A DNA stretch of 64,000 bases from Balamuthia mandrillaris (GCA_031835245.1 JAVKOQ010000289.1:1-64000); one strand, 5' to 3'; shown: positions 21,501 through 32,913, counted from the first letter of the stretch. Notes: generated from the letters alone by a model not told the origin. Made by a program: numbers and translations.

Positions 21501-21688
21501 AACAATCCAACAACTCATCTCCATCGCTTCAAACACATTCTTCCTTTCCAACGTTTTTAAATTCTTCATCATCGTCATCTTCAACATCATCGTTGCTGCA
21601 GTTAGCACCATCTTTACCAACTTTGTTGCCACAGTCTCATTTGCCGAGTTTGGCTACTCCTGCCAGTCTTGCTCCTTTCTTCCCCTGA
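18512..21688 (+). CDS. Large SAP-domain nuclear protein with Cys cluster and poly-Gln tracts
   Basis: A single exon of 1058 residues. An acidic N-terminus leads to a SAP (DNA-binding) motif at about residues 120-150 (TVLDLRVQCRKYKVSPSGRK, PELVERLKEAL). There is a basic, Asn-rich middle, then a Cys cluster at about 405-435 (CALCGCRAALKICSKTMCID, continuing CCPRKGQPCEAH) that looks like a zinc-binding module. After it come acidic Asp/Ser/Glu stretches, a coiled coil at about 720-780 (LLQQREKEFSDLQHKVGEQE) and a C-terminal third made of Gln runs and Ser/Thr/Pro. Nuclear chromatin or RNA binding is inferred from the SAP motif. The lack of introns is unusual for a gene of this size here. No named family recognised. 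Confidence 0.7.
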   Translation: METEQVGGDQAALVDGTEQTKAPKEYGEEHPLKDINVVVVSTVTGRKRRNGFAHTVENGANHSYLSPEDEKREEDKEREYDRVEETAPSRDQAGEEEEEEEEGENEDHTDSPNDWMFLENMTVLDLRVQCRKYKVSPSGRKPELVERLKEALQQRQRRRQQQRKTGNSALLDSEDEEVEEGEEEQEKAIKDEDEDEDEDEDGEETATQSSNRMIIQFKDNVKDEEINSSHNHFNSNSEAQHHPNNHEQEPATSRLWTSRRALRDSPDGENPDGLAAEEEEGGEKGRRTRKRTRRVLVGSYAENDADDEVELDMKSQRADQDLVPEKSMNNEDDAISTTSRKGRKRANRPSSNNNNNNNNTTNNNNSDDSAYTGERPTKRRLPSSSNNKSNGGGNPIPKKRLSCALCGCRAALKICSKTMCIDCCPRKGQPCEAHRKKLQIKKDSASSASTPSASATPTIVLPSSTSSATSSSIFSSLLMASPEEPTITKRKITRRKSTSSLHSDMAFLPSSSSASKRSEQPDDDMQSFYAFQIPMHRNSNRTIIQPRFSDNEDAEDDDDEHEDEDGEGLASSDSDELSGISNSDSDSDDQESSDDDEDNYSTSGNDGEDEQDYDGEQREGKNDEDRRKKKTDAENKEEEESVGAEGLMFLSNSHRKMLQRRQQKKRKTKKTKQRHIQKQEKLTTSLSRQQNGSSGSEERSKLSNRLPHKKRGDAVTNVAKKEEKVEPRESLQQLLQQREKEFSDLQHKVGEQERKIELLDKEMKALRSSLVEALQKQQQQILFHHLQVAEYFNQQQQQQQQQQQVQQQQQQSSKATRVKRTKASPSSSISTSSSLSSSTSSSSPPSSSSPSTPNLSTSNAPSTSSPPILSSTASLQQQYHMHQLQQQQQLQLYQQPPKQQQQQQNISSLNRDSSSSSSAVSSSSLPMFLFPSGQLPTAPLTQNQQQFVSPGSSMFGLPRFFSVSAIPSSSSSTSSSPASSLSSTQQQQQQQRSRNGQQSNNSSPSLQTHSSFPTFLNSSSSSSSTSSLLQLAPSLPTLLPQSHLPSLATPASLAPFFP
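20895..20943 (+). repeat. Poly-Gln coding repeat (CAG/CAA)n
   Basis: Mixed CAG and CAA codons encode two Gln runs separated by a Val, within the SAP-domain protein. Further Gln runs follow at about 21136-21225 and 21460-21485. Mixed codons suggest selection on protein rather than simple slippage. Confidence 0.7.
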
Positions 21689-21919
21689 AACTCCTCCATA
21701 AGTTTTGTTTTGTGTGTTTCAGTTTTGTTGTTGTTTTGTTTCAGTTTTGAATTTTTGTTTTTTGCTTTGTTGATATCCGTATCACTTCATTACATTCATG
21801 TTTTTTTCCATGCTTTCTTTCTTTCTTCCTTTGTTGTTTCATGCTTTTTGTCTTCTTTCTTTCACCTCTTGTCTCCCCTTTTTCTTCGTTGCTTCCTCTC
21901 ATGGCATCTTTCTTGATTA

Positions 21920-23018
21920 CTACTGGTTGGAAGCTCCTTCCTGCGAAGAAGACGATGAAGCAGGGTGTCTGTTGCTTTTGGCTGGTTGCAGGTAGCGCAG
22001 GAACCAATGCCTTGCCGCTTGGCATACCTCCTCCAGCTTGCCTGGCTCTTCGAAGAGGTGCGTTGCTTTCGGAATGATCACCAACTGCTTTTCTGTTGTT
22101 TGTGGTGTTGGTAGTCAGTTTGTTAATTACGCGTTCTCTTTCTCTCCTCTCATCCTTTCTTTTGCTGACTTCTCATCTCGCTGTCGCTATCGATCGCTCC
22201 CTCTCTTTCTCTCTTCTCTCTCTCTCTCTCTCTCTCTCTCATTCTCTCATCCTTTCGTTTGCCGACTGCTCGTTATAACCTTTGCAGTTGACCATCTTAT
22301 CGTAGGCTCGTTGATTCATTCCGATGACGGGATGGTCGTAGCCGCCAACCAACAAAAGGGTGGCGGCAGTCACCTTGGAGAGCGCCTCATCGGAGGCCAG
22401 ATCCGGTCGTCCTCCCCTCGACACGACCGCTGATACATGCTCTTGCTTCTTGGCCGCTGCCTCGAGCGCCGCTCCTCCTCCTTTTTTATTGTGTTGTGGT
22501 TGTTTTCGTTTTTGTTGTTGTTGGTGTTTTGAGAGAAGAGAGAAGAGAGAAGAACGGAAACAAACCTGTGCTTGCCCCAAAGTATCCGATGTGGAGCTCC
22601 TTCGTGGCATCCTGCTGCTTCAACCATTGGGTGACGAGGGAGAGCCGCTCCGCCAGGAACGGGATGTTGAAGCGGTACTCCCTGGTGCGGTCGTCCACCG
22701 ACTCCTCCGCGGGGGTCAGCAGGTCAAAGAGAAAAGTGGCCAGGCCGCCTTCCTCCAAGTAGCGAGCCACTTGCCTGTTGCGTGGACTACAACAACAACA
22801 ATAAAAAAAAAGTGAGCATCAACCATTGAAGAAAGAAAGAATAAATGAAGAGCGGGGAACCTAAGACGACTGCTTCCGCTGCCGTGGGCAAAGACGACGA
22901 CGCTGGTGGCTCCCTGAGGTATCCTGAGGTCCCCGGCGATGCGCCCGCTCCTCCCCACGTCGATGGTAACCGCTTGGGTGTACTCCAGCTCTTCTCCTCC
23001 TCTTCCTTCTTGCAACAT
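21920..23018 (-). CDS. Bacterial-type alpha/beta hydrolase (dienelactone hydrolase family)
   Basis: Four exons, 23018-22861, 22786-22566, 22480-22280 and 22092-21920, in phase; 250 residues. Ordered motifs: VVVFAHGSGSSRLRSPRNRQ (oxyanion HG region), nucleophile elbow GYFGASTGG with Ser, SRGGRPDLA, acid residue in LLLVGGYDHPVI, and catalytic His in ATHLFEEPG. This is the pattern of the small hydrolases that in mycobacteria and other bacteria are fused or adjacent to a phosphoribosyltransferase. Here the neighbour 460 bp away on the other strand is exactly that phosphoribosyltransferase. Substrate unknown. Bacterial origin followed by intron gain is inferred. One intron carries (CT)n on the plus strand, thus (GA)n in this transcript, an exception to the local rule. 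Confidence 0.82.
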
Positions 23019-23481
23019 TTCTTTATTTTTATTTTTGCTTTCAAAGACCAATAACAACAACAACAACGGAGACAAACAACATGGGAAGGGAGGGCGTGTT
23101 TGTCAGCTCACGTGGGGGGATAAGGCATTGGCCAGGCTCCACCGAAACAAGAAGATTGCGAAGAGACTTTTGGCGGAGAAACCCAAATTTCTCTGATCGT
23201 TGCCCGTCGATTTTCGCTCGCTTTGATTCAACTGTTTCTTCCGATTTCACAATCAAAAAATTAAAAAACACATGCGGTGGTGGAAGCGAAAAGAGAACAC
23301 CCACAAGTTTCTAACGTTTAGAAGTTTAAGAAAACAGTTAAAAAAAAAAGAAGGTTCGTGTTTCTCTCTCTCTCTCTCTCTCTTTTGTTTTAAAAAACAA
23401 TTAGAGAGACATAACGTGGCGCTAACATAACAAGATAGAAGGGTTTATTTTTAATTTCAGAATAGAAAGAAAGAAAGCAAC
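23019..23481. promoter_or_regulatory. Divergent promoter region between hydrolase and phosphoribosyltransferase
   Basis: About 460 bp between two opposite start codons. It contains a (CT)n tract at about 23361-23382. No TGTCGACA-type motif was found in it. The region presumably drives both genes. Confidence 0.4.
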
Positions 23482-24473
23482 ATGTGGGGTGCATTTGAGA
23501 ACAGACAAGACGCAGGGCGTAAACTAGCCGATGTTCTATACGACAAATACAATGGCCAAAACGTACCCTTTCTGCTTCTTCTCTTTTTTTTTTTTTTGGT
23601 AGCGTTGAAATTTATCGACAAGTATCCATGTTTGTCGTCCGTTAGCAAATTATCGTTCATAGTTCACAATTATTTTGTACTTTATCGAATTTTAATAGTT
23701 TTACGAATATTTGCAATCATCCAAACTTATTTAAAATTATTTTGGAAACTATTATAGGTGGTGGTGCTCAGCTTGCCTCGCGGAGGCGTGCCCATCGGCC
23801 ACATCGTGGCCCAGAGGCTGGGCGCGCCTCACGACATCGTCGTCCCTCGAAAGATCGGCTGCCCCGGCCACGAGGAGTTCGCCATCGGCGCGCTGACCGA
23901 GGAGGGCGACGTCGTCCTCAACGAGGACGTCATCCGCTCGCTGGCTCTCGAGAGGAGCGCCATCCAGGCCACCATTGAGAGGGAGAAGAAGGAGGCGCAG
24001 AGGAGGTTGCAGGCCTATCGCGGGGACAAACCCAAGCCGAACCTGAGCGGAAAGACCGTCATACTCATTGATGATGGCGTCGCCACCGGATCCACTGCCA
24101 GAGCGGCATTACGCACTATCAAGGTTTCTCTTTCATTCTTGTCGTTTCTTTCTTCTTTCTTCTTTCTTCAATTTCTTTCTTTTCTTTTTCTATTCTACTA
24201 ACATCCACACTATTCCTCTCTCTCTCTCTCTCTCTTCATTAAACAACCAAACAGAGCCACAATCCACAGAAAGTAGTGTTGGCAACTCCCTGCATGCCAG
24301 CCGACACCAAGCGAGACATGGAGGAGCAGAAGATATGTGACGATGTGGTGTCTCTGATCGCTCCTCACAACTTCCGTTCGGTGGGACAATGGTACAAGTT
24401 CTTTGACCAAACGTCCGACGAGGAGGTCATTCGACTCTTGCAACAGTCTCCAGCTCCTTTGAAGACTAAATGA
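23482..24473 (+). CDS. Bacterial-type phosphoribosyltransferase
   Basis: Three exons, 23482-23562, 23758-24123 and 24255-24473; 221 residues. It begins FENRQDAGRKLADVL. It contains LSLPRGGVPIGHIVAQRLGA, IVPRKIGCPGHEEFAIGA and the PRPP-binding loop VILIDDGVATGSTARAAL (two Asp then Thr-Gly-Ser-Thr). This is the stand-alone bacterial PRTase family found next to, or fused with, dienelactone-hydrolase-like domains. The nucleobase or other acceptor is unknown. Its divergent partner on the minus strand is the matching hydrolase, which supports a shared pathway and a shared origin. Codon use in exon 2 is notably GC-rich. Confidence 0.85.
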
Positions 24474-24586
24474 GAGAGGCCTCCCAATGCCTCCGTTCTC
24501 CTCCTTCGAATGCTATCTCGTTCCTTTGATAATAAATAATTGTTCAGAAGTAGAAGAGTGTAAACAAAAGTGGTTGTTGTGTTGGT

Positions 24587-25325
24587 TCAGTCATCGTAGT
24601 CGCCGTATTCCGTACAGTAGTCCTCCTCGTCGTCCTCTTCGTCCTCATCCTCACCGTCCATCAAATGCGCGATCAGTTTCATCCTGTTTGGTTCATTTAA
24701 GCATTTGAGAGAGAGAGAGAGAGAGAGAGGGCAACAAGAAGAAAGATAAGAGAAGCAAGAGAGGAAGAAAAGAGAGAGAGAGAGACAGAGAGAGAGACAG
24801 AGAGAGAGACAGAGAGAGAGACAGAGAGACAGAGACAGAGACAGAGAGCAGTTACCCGCAATTACGGCAAACGTCCGACCGAGCATTCTCTGCGGTATAT
24901 TCCAAACATGCCTGTGGCTCTTCCTCTTCGTCCCCTTGTTCCTCACCCTCGGAGGGAGCAGGCACAGCCTTCGGTTGCTCTCCCGTTGGAAGGCCCAGTC
25001 GTTTCCGTAACAAGCTGTCAAACGTGTTCTCACCGGTTGCTGAGGAGGAGGAAGGAGCAGCAGCAGCAGGAGATGGAGAAGGGGGAGAAGGAGCAGCAAC
25101 AGACGGACGAGATGAAGAAGGTGGAGGAGGAGAAGCGTGTTGCGACAAAGAAGAAGAACGAGAAGGACGAGGAGGTGACGAGGTTCTGCGTCCGCAAGAG
25201 GAGCCCCTTCCGCGACCTCCTCCTCCTCCCCTATGGGACAACCTCTTGGCGAGGGGATGTCCCCGATCCTCGTGTTCGTCTCCTGAAGAGTGTTCTGTTT
25301 CTGGTTCTTGTTCTGCTCCACTCAT
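24587..25325 (-). CDS. Unknown Ser/Pro-rich protein with acidic C-tail
   Basis: Two exons, 25325-24856 and 24683-24587, in phase; 188 residues. The N-terminal half is Ser/Pro/Arg-rich and probably disordered. A conserved-looking core reads ENTFDSLLRKRLGLPTGEQ, then ACLEYTAENARSDVCRNCG (one CxxC). The C-terminus is MKLIAHLMDG followed by an Asp/Glu run and YCTEYGDYDD. No family is recognised. The intron is filled with (CT)n/(CTGT)n on the transcribed strand. Confidence 0.5.
24712..24848 (-). repeat. Intronic (CT)n/(CTGT)n tract
   Basis: GA and CAGA units on the plus strand fill most of the single intron of the 188-residue gene. Confidence 0.85.
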
Positions 25326-25495
25326 CCTCCTCCTAAATAGTCTCTTTTTATTTATTTATTTATTTGTTATTTTTTTCTATAAATTTATTTCAATTTTTTT
25401 ATTTCACGAAAAACAAATAAAATATTATTTTAATTTATCAGAAAAAAACAGAAAAAAATGAGAATAGTTTCTGTTTTGTTTTTTGTTGCCACCAT

Positions 25496-25580
25496 TCACT
25501 TGCCAACTCTATGCTCTGTTTTCATTGCAAGTAAAATAAACATTGCTTTTCATACAAAAAAAAAGATAGCAGAGAGCAGA

Positions 25581-25621
<41 letters not shown>

Positions 25622-25624
25622 GAC

Positions 25625-25663
<39 letters not shown>

Positions 25664-25670
25664 GAGAGAC

Positions 25671-25715
<45 letters not shown>

Positions 25716-25772
25716 GAGAGAGACAGAGAGAGAGAGACAGAGAGAGAGAGACAGAGAGAGAGAGAAGAGAGA

Positions 25773-25869
<97 letters not shown>

Positions 25870-27755
25870 CAGAGAGACAGAGAGACAGAGACAGAGACAG
25901 AACAAACCTTCCAAGGGAAGAATAATGTCGTCCTCATCGTCAAACATGACCTCGTGCACCTTATCCTTGAACAGGTACTGCACAAACAGCTGCTTGTGTG
26001 AACCGGGACAAGGGTCGTAAAAGCCCAACAAGCTGCTCTTCTTGCAGTCGTGAAGCAGGCAGATTTGAGAGTCCTCCACTAAATATTGAACAGGTGTCGT
26101 CACGTCGATCACTTTTTTCGTTTGTGTTGTTGTAGTTGTGGACTTCTCTTTCGCTTCTTCAGTTTCTTCTTCCTCTTCATCATCATCATCAGAGAAGAGA
26201 TCTTCTTCTTCCTCTTCTTCCTCTTCTGCTTCATTGTCATCGAGTCCACCCCCAGAAGAAAACCATGATCGAAACTTTGGAGTTGCAGTCGTTCTCTTCT
26301 CTTCCTTCTCTTTCATCTTTCTCTTCTTCTTCTCCTCCTCATCTGAGAAACAGCCATACTTGGCCTCCAGAATGACCAGACCACCTTTGCTCCTCTCCTT
26401 GTTTTGCTTGCTCCGAACAGTCGCTCTCATCAGCTCTACGTCCATCTCTGCCTGTCTTCTTCTCTCCTCCACCGATTTGGCCCTCGCCATCTTTCTCTGC
26501 GCTCTCTTCTCTCGCTTTTCTCTTTGTCTCTTTGGGTTGAGCCAATATTTGCCGGCAAGTGCCATCGCCACTGGCGGCAACATTGTGATCGTTCCTCTCA
26601 ATAATAACGAAACCACCATTTGAACGGCCGAAGAAGTCGCTTCGAAATTTTGTTGCTGTTGAAGTTCTAACGCGGAAGTGGAAGAAATAACATCCACTTC
26701 GTTGGATGAAGGTGAGGATGCAAGGAGAAGAAGATCGGATACCAGCTGTTGAAAGAAAGGCAGGAGAGGGAAAGAGAGAACTTGAGGAAAGACAAGCTTT
26801 TGATCGTAGTGTTGATACCAAAAGTCTAGACGTGTGCCGCCACTAATGGAGATGGAGGAAGTAAGGCCAAACTTTGAGTTGGAGGAGAGAGAGCGACGAT
26901 AGGAGAGATGGAACGATGGAAGAAAGGCACTGAATAAGGATAAAGATAATGCTGAAACAGAAGAAAGAGAAGAAACTGAGGAAGAAAGTGGAGGTAAAGC
27001 GGAGAATGAAGAAGAAGAGAAGAGCTTAAAAGACCCTCCCAGTTCGATCTTTTCGACGGAGGAGAGGCGTGTAGAGTAGTTGAGTTGAAAGGAGGGAAGT
27101 GGAAACGGAAAGTCGCTCGTAAAGTCGATATTTGAAAACTGTTGTGTTTTAGTGGGTGAGCACAAGGTAAATATGGTCTCTTGGTCTACTACAAAAACAG
27201 AGGAAAGAACAAACCTTAAGACCAGCAGTGAGCGTTCCGTCAGGGAGCAGCTCGTTGGTCTCATAGAGAGCCTTGATCTGGTTTTGGTTGCCCATTGATA
27301 GGGTGACAGAACCACGCGACCCCTCTGATAAGGCTTCCACGTAACCCAAGGACAACGAACCTCCTTGGGTGTCTACATAGCCACTTACGCTTCCGTGACT
27401 GTTGCGTTGTGTCAGAAAAGGGGATAAACGCGAGGTGTACATAGTCAAAGAAAAGAAAGACGCAAAAGAGAAAAAGTAAAACCGATGAAAGAGAAAGAGT
27501 TAATACCTGGAAGGAGAAAGACGAGCTTGATATTCGGAACGAAGGTTGATGACGTTCAGCCCCAAGCCTAGTTGAGTGTAAAGCTGGCTGGATTTATCAA
27601 CCCCAAAGTAACGGCGCAGCCCTACCAAGAATTGGCCATCTCCTGATGACTTAGCCATATGCGTCATTGTAAGCATCGTTCCTAACACTAAACCATAGTT
27701 CTCTCCTATTTGCTCCTATTTATTAAATTACTATTAGCGTTAGATCGTGTTGCAG

Positions 27756-27795
<40 letters not shown>

Positions 27796-28524
27796 CGAAG
27801 AGAAGAAAGAGGAGAGAAGAGATAAGCGAGAAGCGAGAAGAAGCGAGAAGAAGCGAGAAGAACAAGAAGAGGAAACACCTCATAGCTTTGAGAGAGGGCC
27901 AAATGTCCAACGAGAGGAGCGGGCACCAACAGGCCAGAGCGAGGATGATAGATAAAGGCCCACGCCGGCACCATGACGGTCTGCCCATGCATCTTGAACC
28001 TCTGTCTGAGCGCTTGTTTCGTCTTTTGTCTATCCATCTTGGACAAAAGCTCTTCCAACTATTTTTTTTTTCAAAGAGAGAGAGAGAGAGAGAGAGAGAG
28101 AAGAAGAAGAACAAGAAGGAGAACAAGAAGAAGAACAAGAAGAAAATCAGAATAAATGAAAGAATAACAAAAAAAAATCAGTGAGAGAAAGACAGAAAAC
28201 CTCTTCAGGCGTCTTCAAGTGATCCGCCAGCGTCCTGCAAGCGTTGGCTCCGTACTTGTCGTAGACAGCCCTCTTCTGGTCATCCATCAGCGTCTCATAG
28301 GCTTCCGTGATTTTGGTGAAGCGCTCAGCGGCAGCTCCGGAGGAAGCAGAAGCGGAAGAGGAGGAGGCGGCATGTCGGTCGGGGTGAAAAGTGGCGGCCA
28401 ATTTCTTGTAGGCCTTTTTGACGGTGGCTTGGTCGCTGCCGCGAGGAATGCCGAGGAGGGCGTAGTAGTCGGTCTCCTCCTCCACCGCGGCAGGCGTGGC
28501 AGCTCCCTCTCCCTCTGCGCTCAT
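25496..28524 (-). CDS. DNAJC11: DNAJC11 homologue (mitochondrial J protein linked to MICOS)
   Basis: Seven exons: 28524-28201, 28058-27879, 27715-27507, 27398-27215, then about 27177 (or 27138)-25908, and 25515-25496; the third-to-fourth and fourth-to-fifth junctions are my best fit. An N-terminal J domain has DYYALLGIPRGSDQATVKKA and the invariant HPD in ATFHPDRH. The middle is a beta-rich DUF3395-type segment. The C-terminus has a membrane helix region, a charged helix, and VIDVTTPVQYLVEDSQICL followed by GFYDPCPGSHKQL, which is diagnostic for DNAJC11. The last exon only adds EHRVGK. The family sits at the mitochondrial outer/inner membrane junction with MICOS-SAM. An acidic insert (about 26150-26260) is an extra. 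The gene is head-to-head with the C9orf72 homologue. Confidence 0.88.
25575..25903 (-). repeat. Very long (CT)n/(CTGT)n tract in last DNAJC11 intron
   Basis: About 330 bp of GA and CAGA units (plus strand), the longest in the window. It occupies almost the whole intron before the tiny terminal exon. Confidence 0.9.
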
Positions 28525-29097
28525 TTCTTTTTCTCTCTTTGTATTTTTTTCTCGGAAATATTCAGGACGACACGGATAAGACAATGTAATGACGACATGA
28601 TTAGTTTTGATTTCTTGCCGACGTTTAAATTGTCATGTCGTCCTTGCGAGTTGGGGTTTCTTGTCGACATAAGGTGGTCGACAAATATAATTTATGATAT
28701 AAATTTCCATTTTTGTTGACCGACGGAAAGCAAAAAGTTGAAAAGTGGGGATACTTTTTTTTTTGTTATCTATCGCTATCCTCCTCGTGCGGTGCGGTGC
28801 GGTGAGGGCGAGGTAGTGGTCCCGCCCGGTGGTTCTAGACGGAACGTTTCCACCGCGCGCTCTCTTTCTCTCTTAACCTGCGAGCGTGCGTCACTGCTGC
28901 CCAAGTAGGTATTCCGTCGAGTTTTTTTTCGTTTTGCGGCTATTTTTGTTCGTTTTTTTTTCTTTGATTTTTTGGTGCGACCAAATACTCATCGAATCAT
29001 TCAGTCGTGTGTGTGTGTGTGTGTGTGTGATCGTTTTTTTAAAAAAAAAAAAATAGTAACACCCTTCCTTTGGGGGAGGAGAGCACACACAAAATAA
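28525..29097. promoter_or_regulatory. DNAJC11-C9orf72 bidirectional promoter with five TGTCGAC/TGTCGTC motifs
   Basis: A 573-bp divergent gap. Motifs: aggacgacac at 28564, aatgacgacatga at 28588, catgtcgtcc at 28634, ttgtcgacat at 28661 and ggtcgacaaat at 28676. A (GT)n tract lies at about 29006-29028 and a GC-rich segment at 28780-28860. No RNA gene recognised. Confidence 0.5.
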
Positions 29098-32000
29098 ATG
29101 GAAGTGGCAGCCGCCACTACTACCACTGCTGCCGCTGCTGCAGTTTATCACACCGAGGACAGCAAGGCAAAGGAGGAGGAGGAGGTGGAGGTGGAGGTTG
29201 AGGTGGGGGTGGAGGTGGAGGTGGAGGTGGAAGAGCTAGAAGAAGTAGAAGGGCGTGTTCTGCTTCTGGACAACAACGGCGACGAGGAGGAGGAGGAAGA
29301 AGAAGAGAATGAAGAAACGCAACCACAAAAACAACAAGTCGCAGAGAAAGAACCCGAAGAAGAACAAGAAGAAGAACAGGCCGCTGTCAACAATGCAGAA
29401 GATGCCAAAAGCAACAACAAGAAACAAAACAATGGCGGCGGAGGAGGCGGCTTCTTTGCTCCTTTGTGGAACGCTCTGTTTGCACCGGCTCCAGCCTCTT
29501 CGTCGTCGCGTGAAGCTTCTGCTTCCACTTCGCGCGAACCGTCCGGCACGGACCTCGCTTCAAACGCTTCCTCGTCGAAACGCATTGCAGACATGACTGC
29601 TCATTGGCCTTCTTCTGCTCCGCTTTCAGCTTCTCCACCTTCTGCCTCTGCTTTACCCTCTGCAACTACAACACAACGACGAGAGCAGAGTGGTGGAGCA
29701 CCTCCTCGTCGGAAGCAGAGACGTTCTAAAGCTGCTCGTCGTCGTAGAAACGGTTTGCTTCACCCCTTTCTTCATTCTTCTGTTGCTGGCCTCTCTTCTG
29801 CCATTCTCTCATTATTCCTTTCAGTTTTCTCTGCTTCTCTCCCTTTTCTTTTATTTTTCTAAAAACGAAACTAAACAGCATTTAGAGCACCTGAGTTACG
29901 TTCAAAGACAATGGAATGGTTGGAAGACGGAAGTACGTCATGGCTCTCCGCCCTTCAACTCTCTTTGTGGGACAATGTATTTGGTCCTCGTATAGAGCAG
30001 GTTTTTTTTGTGCTTTTTGTTTCATACATCTTCTTATCCTTCCTCCTTCTTTCTTTCTTTCTCGTCCTCTCTCTCTCTCTCTCTCTTTCTTGTCGTTTCT
30101 TTCTTTCTTCCTATTTGCTAATGCCGGAAACAAAAATAAACCAACACGTGAATAGATATGGTTTGGAACAGAAGTGGTGGATGAGGATTTACAATTGCAA
30201 GCAGCAAAGGAAACTCTCAGCGGTAATACCTTTTTTTTCCTTCTTCTTTTTCTTCTTGCCCTTTCTTACTTGCTTTATTAAAAAGGCGAGTTGAGTGAAG
30301 ACGGTACATTAGACGCTGAAGCCGACATTCACTGCAAATTTCACACGTTTCCAGTGAGCGGACATGTGGGCATGGCTCTCATCTTCACTGCTCCATTGTG
30401 TTACAAGGAAAAGAAACGAAGAACAAGAGCGAGAAAAGCCCGAACATCTATGCAACTAGCTCTTTCGGTTGCTTCACAAAGCAGCAATAACAATAATAAC
30501 AGCAATCAACAACAACCTCAGCAACAACAAAACATCACCAATCAACACAACTCTCATCTTCATCATACGAAAGGAGTAAGCCCGTTGAAACGCACGCAAC
30601 GAAGAGCGAGTGCAAGTATTTCCTCGTCTTCGCTGTTGCCGTCACTTTCACAAATGACAAGAGGTGAAAATTTTCCTGACGATGCGGAAGATAAGAAAAT
30701 GAAACAAGATGCTTCATCTTCGCCACCTTCATCTTCCTCCGATTATCGTGGTAAAAGACCTGAACAATCTGGAGGAAGCGAGTTGGAGGAAGAACTAGTT
30801 TCTTCGAAAGAACGTGAGAATAACCAAAAAGCAGACAACATCGATGAAGGAGTAAGTAAGGCAAAGGACGAAGGCGAAGTAAAGCAAACGGAGAGAGAGG
30901 CTTTGGCTGCTTCCTTCTTTTGGTATAACATCGAAGAAGAAAATGGCGATTATGATGACAGCGATGATAGTGATGATAGTGACGAGGAAAGCGACAATGA
31001 TGATGAAAGTGATTACAGCAACAACAACAACAGTGACAATAACAAACGAGTGAACAGTTTGGATGGCCTCCTTTCTGGAGATGATGTTATTGTTGGCGAA
31101 GGAGGAACAGGAACAGACGAGAGTGGAGGTCGGTTTTTTAGGAGAAGAAGAGAAAGAAGAGCACGAGAAAGAGCAGAGCGTAAACGACGTTATAAGAACT
31201 TGAGCAGGTTTTCATTTTGTATCTTGTTGCGAAGGGAACATATGCCACGGTTCTTAGAGCTTTATCCACTTGTGCATGATAATGCAATGAGATTGCTTCA
31301 TATGCTACGAGTTCTTTTGGTGCGCTTCACCCTATTCTCTCTCTGCTCTCTCTGCTTCTCTCTCTCTTTCACACATACGCACGCTCTTCTTTATTTGACT
31401 TATTCTCTTCTATCAACAAATAGATGAATAAGACAGTAAAAGCCAGTTTAAGCATCTTTTCTGGCATGTTGTTGCCTCGCTTCTCGTCTCGGATGGAGGC
31501 CATGTATTATTCTATTCTTCCCTACCCTGTTCAAACGACTCTTTTCACCATCAAATCTTTGCCTTTTCCATTTGATTTTCTCGTCAAGTACGTTTTTACT
31601 TCTCTTTAGTTCCTTTTTTTTTTTGTTGACATCCTTTCGTTAAAAAAAAAAAAACACACAGAGCTGTTACATCTCATTTTCAAACACATGGTTGCACGGT
31701 GGTTGTAGGCGAGGATGAAGCCCTTGTGAACGCCGTACGTCTTTCGTTGTTCTGCATTAAAAGCAATGGCTGTGTTGTTTATTTATTTTGTATTTGTTGC
31801 ACATAGCTTGTAAATACTTTATCACTGTTTCAAAGTCAGGATGACCGAAAACGGTCTTCCCTCATTACTGTGCGTTGATCTCTTTCCTGTTTTTTTTAAA
31901 CAAATGAACAGCCTTTGACGTTGACTTCCTCTCTTTCTTTCACTCGCTGAAATAATAGAACCATGGCTATGTACCTGGTCTTCTTTTGCAAGGTGTTCGT

Positions 32001-32913
32001 GGGGTAACGTTCTCTCGTCTCGTCTCGTCTCTCACTCTCTCTCTCTCTCTCTCTCTCGTTTACATTTCTTGTATATCCTCTTTCTCCTCTTTATTCCCCA
32101 CTTCTTTTTACCTTTCAACTGTTGGAATTCTAATATATACCCATAAAACAACAAATAAAGACCTCGATATCCGAGAACAAGCTTATCCAGTCCTTGCTGC
32201 CGACCACTGTCGTCAACCTCACCACCAAGTCCATCACCCAAACAAAGATCTACCACGAATACGTTCACATGAGACAACGGTTCATGGAAAGGGAGCTTCG
32301 CACTTTGTTGAGCTTGGACGCGCCAACAACAACAATGACGATGATGATGATGGGAGACGCCCCACTTCCGTCTTCACACTCTACCTCTCCTTACTCTTCA
32401 GCTCCAGCTACTTTATCTTCTTCACCATTTTCTACTGTTGTTCCTTCTTCCTCTCCTTCTCATCAACAACTCCCTCAAGTGCGGCCTTTTGTACTCGACC
32501 AAGATCAGCTCTTGAGTAAACTCGCATCGTCTTCTGTTCCTGACGTTCAGACCCCTCCTTCCTCTTCGTCTACCGCTTCTCCTCTCTTGCTTTTCTCTGC
32601 TGCACAAGAACAACACTCTTCTTCCTCATCTCCATCCTCATCTTCTCCTGCTTCACAGTTATCCTCCTCTACCGCCTCTCCTTTACCCAACAACATCAAC
32701 AACAATAGCAAATACTCATCTTCCCCTCGTCCCGTGATGCAGGAGACGCAATACTCAGCTCGAGTACCATCACAACAGGCCGCAGCAACTTCTGTCAAAC
32801 AACAACCAACTAATGGAGGCTTACTCAAACCCGTTCATGAAAATTCTCCTTACGTTGAGGACTTGTTGAAATTGGTTCTTCTTCCTCTCTTTTTGGCTCT
32901 TGTTCTCTTCCTG

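Noticed and set aside
25458-25925. An open frame of alternating Arg-Glu on the plus strand over the DNAJC11 intron.
   Set aside because: It is the (GA)n repeat read in frame; the minus strand here is an intron with clear borders.
28780-28870. GC-rich segment with ggtggttctagacgg that resembles a tRNA TpsiC arm.
   Set aside because: No acceptor-stem pairing or A-box could be fitted; left as promoter DNA.
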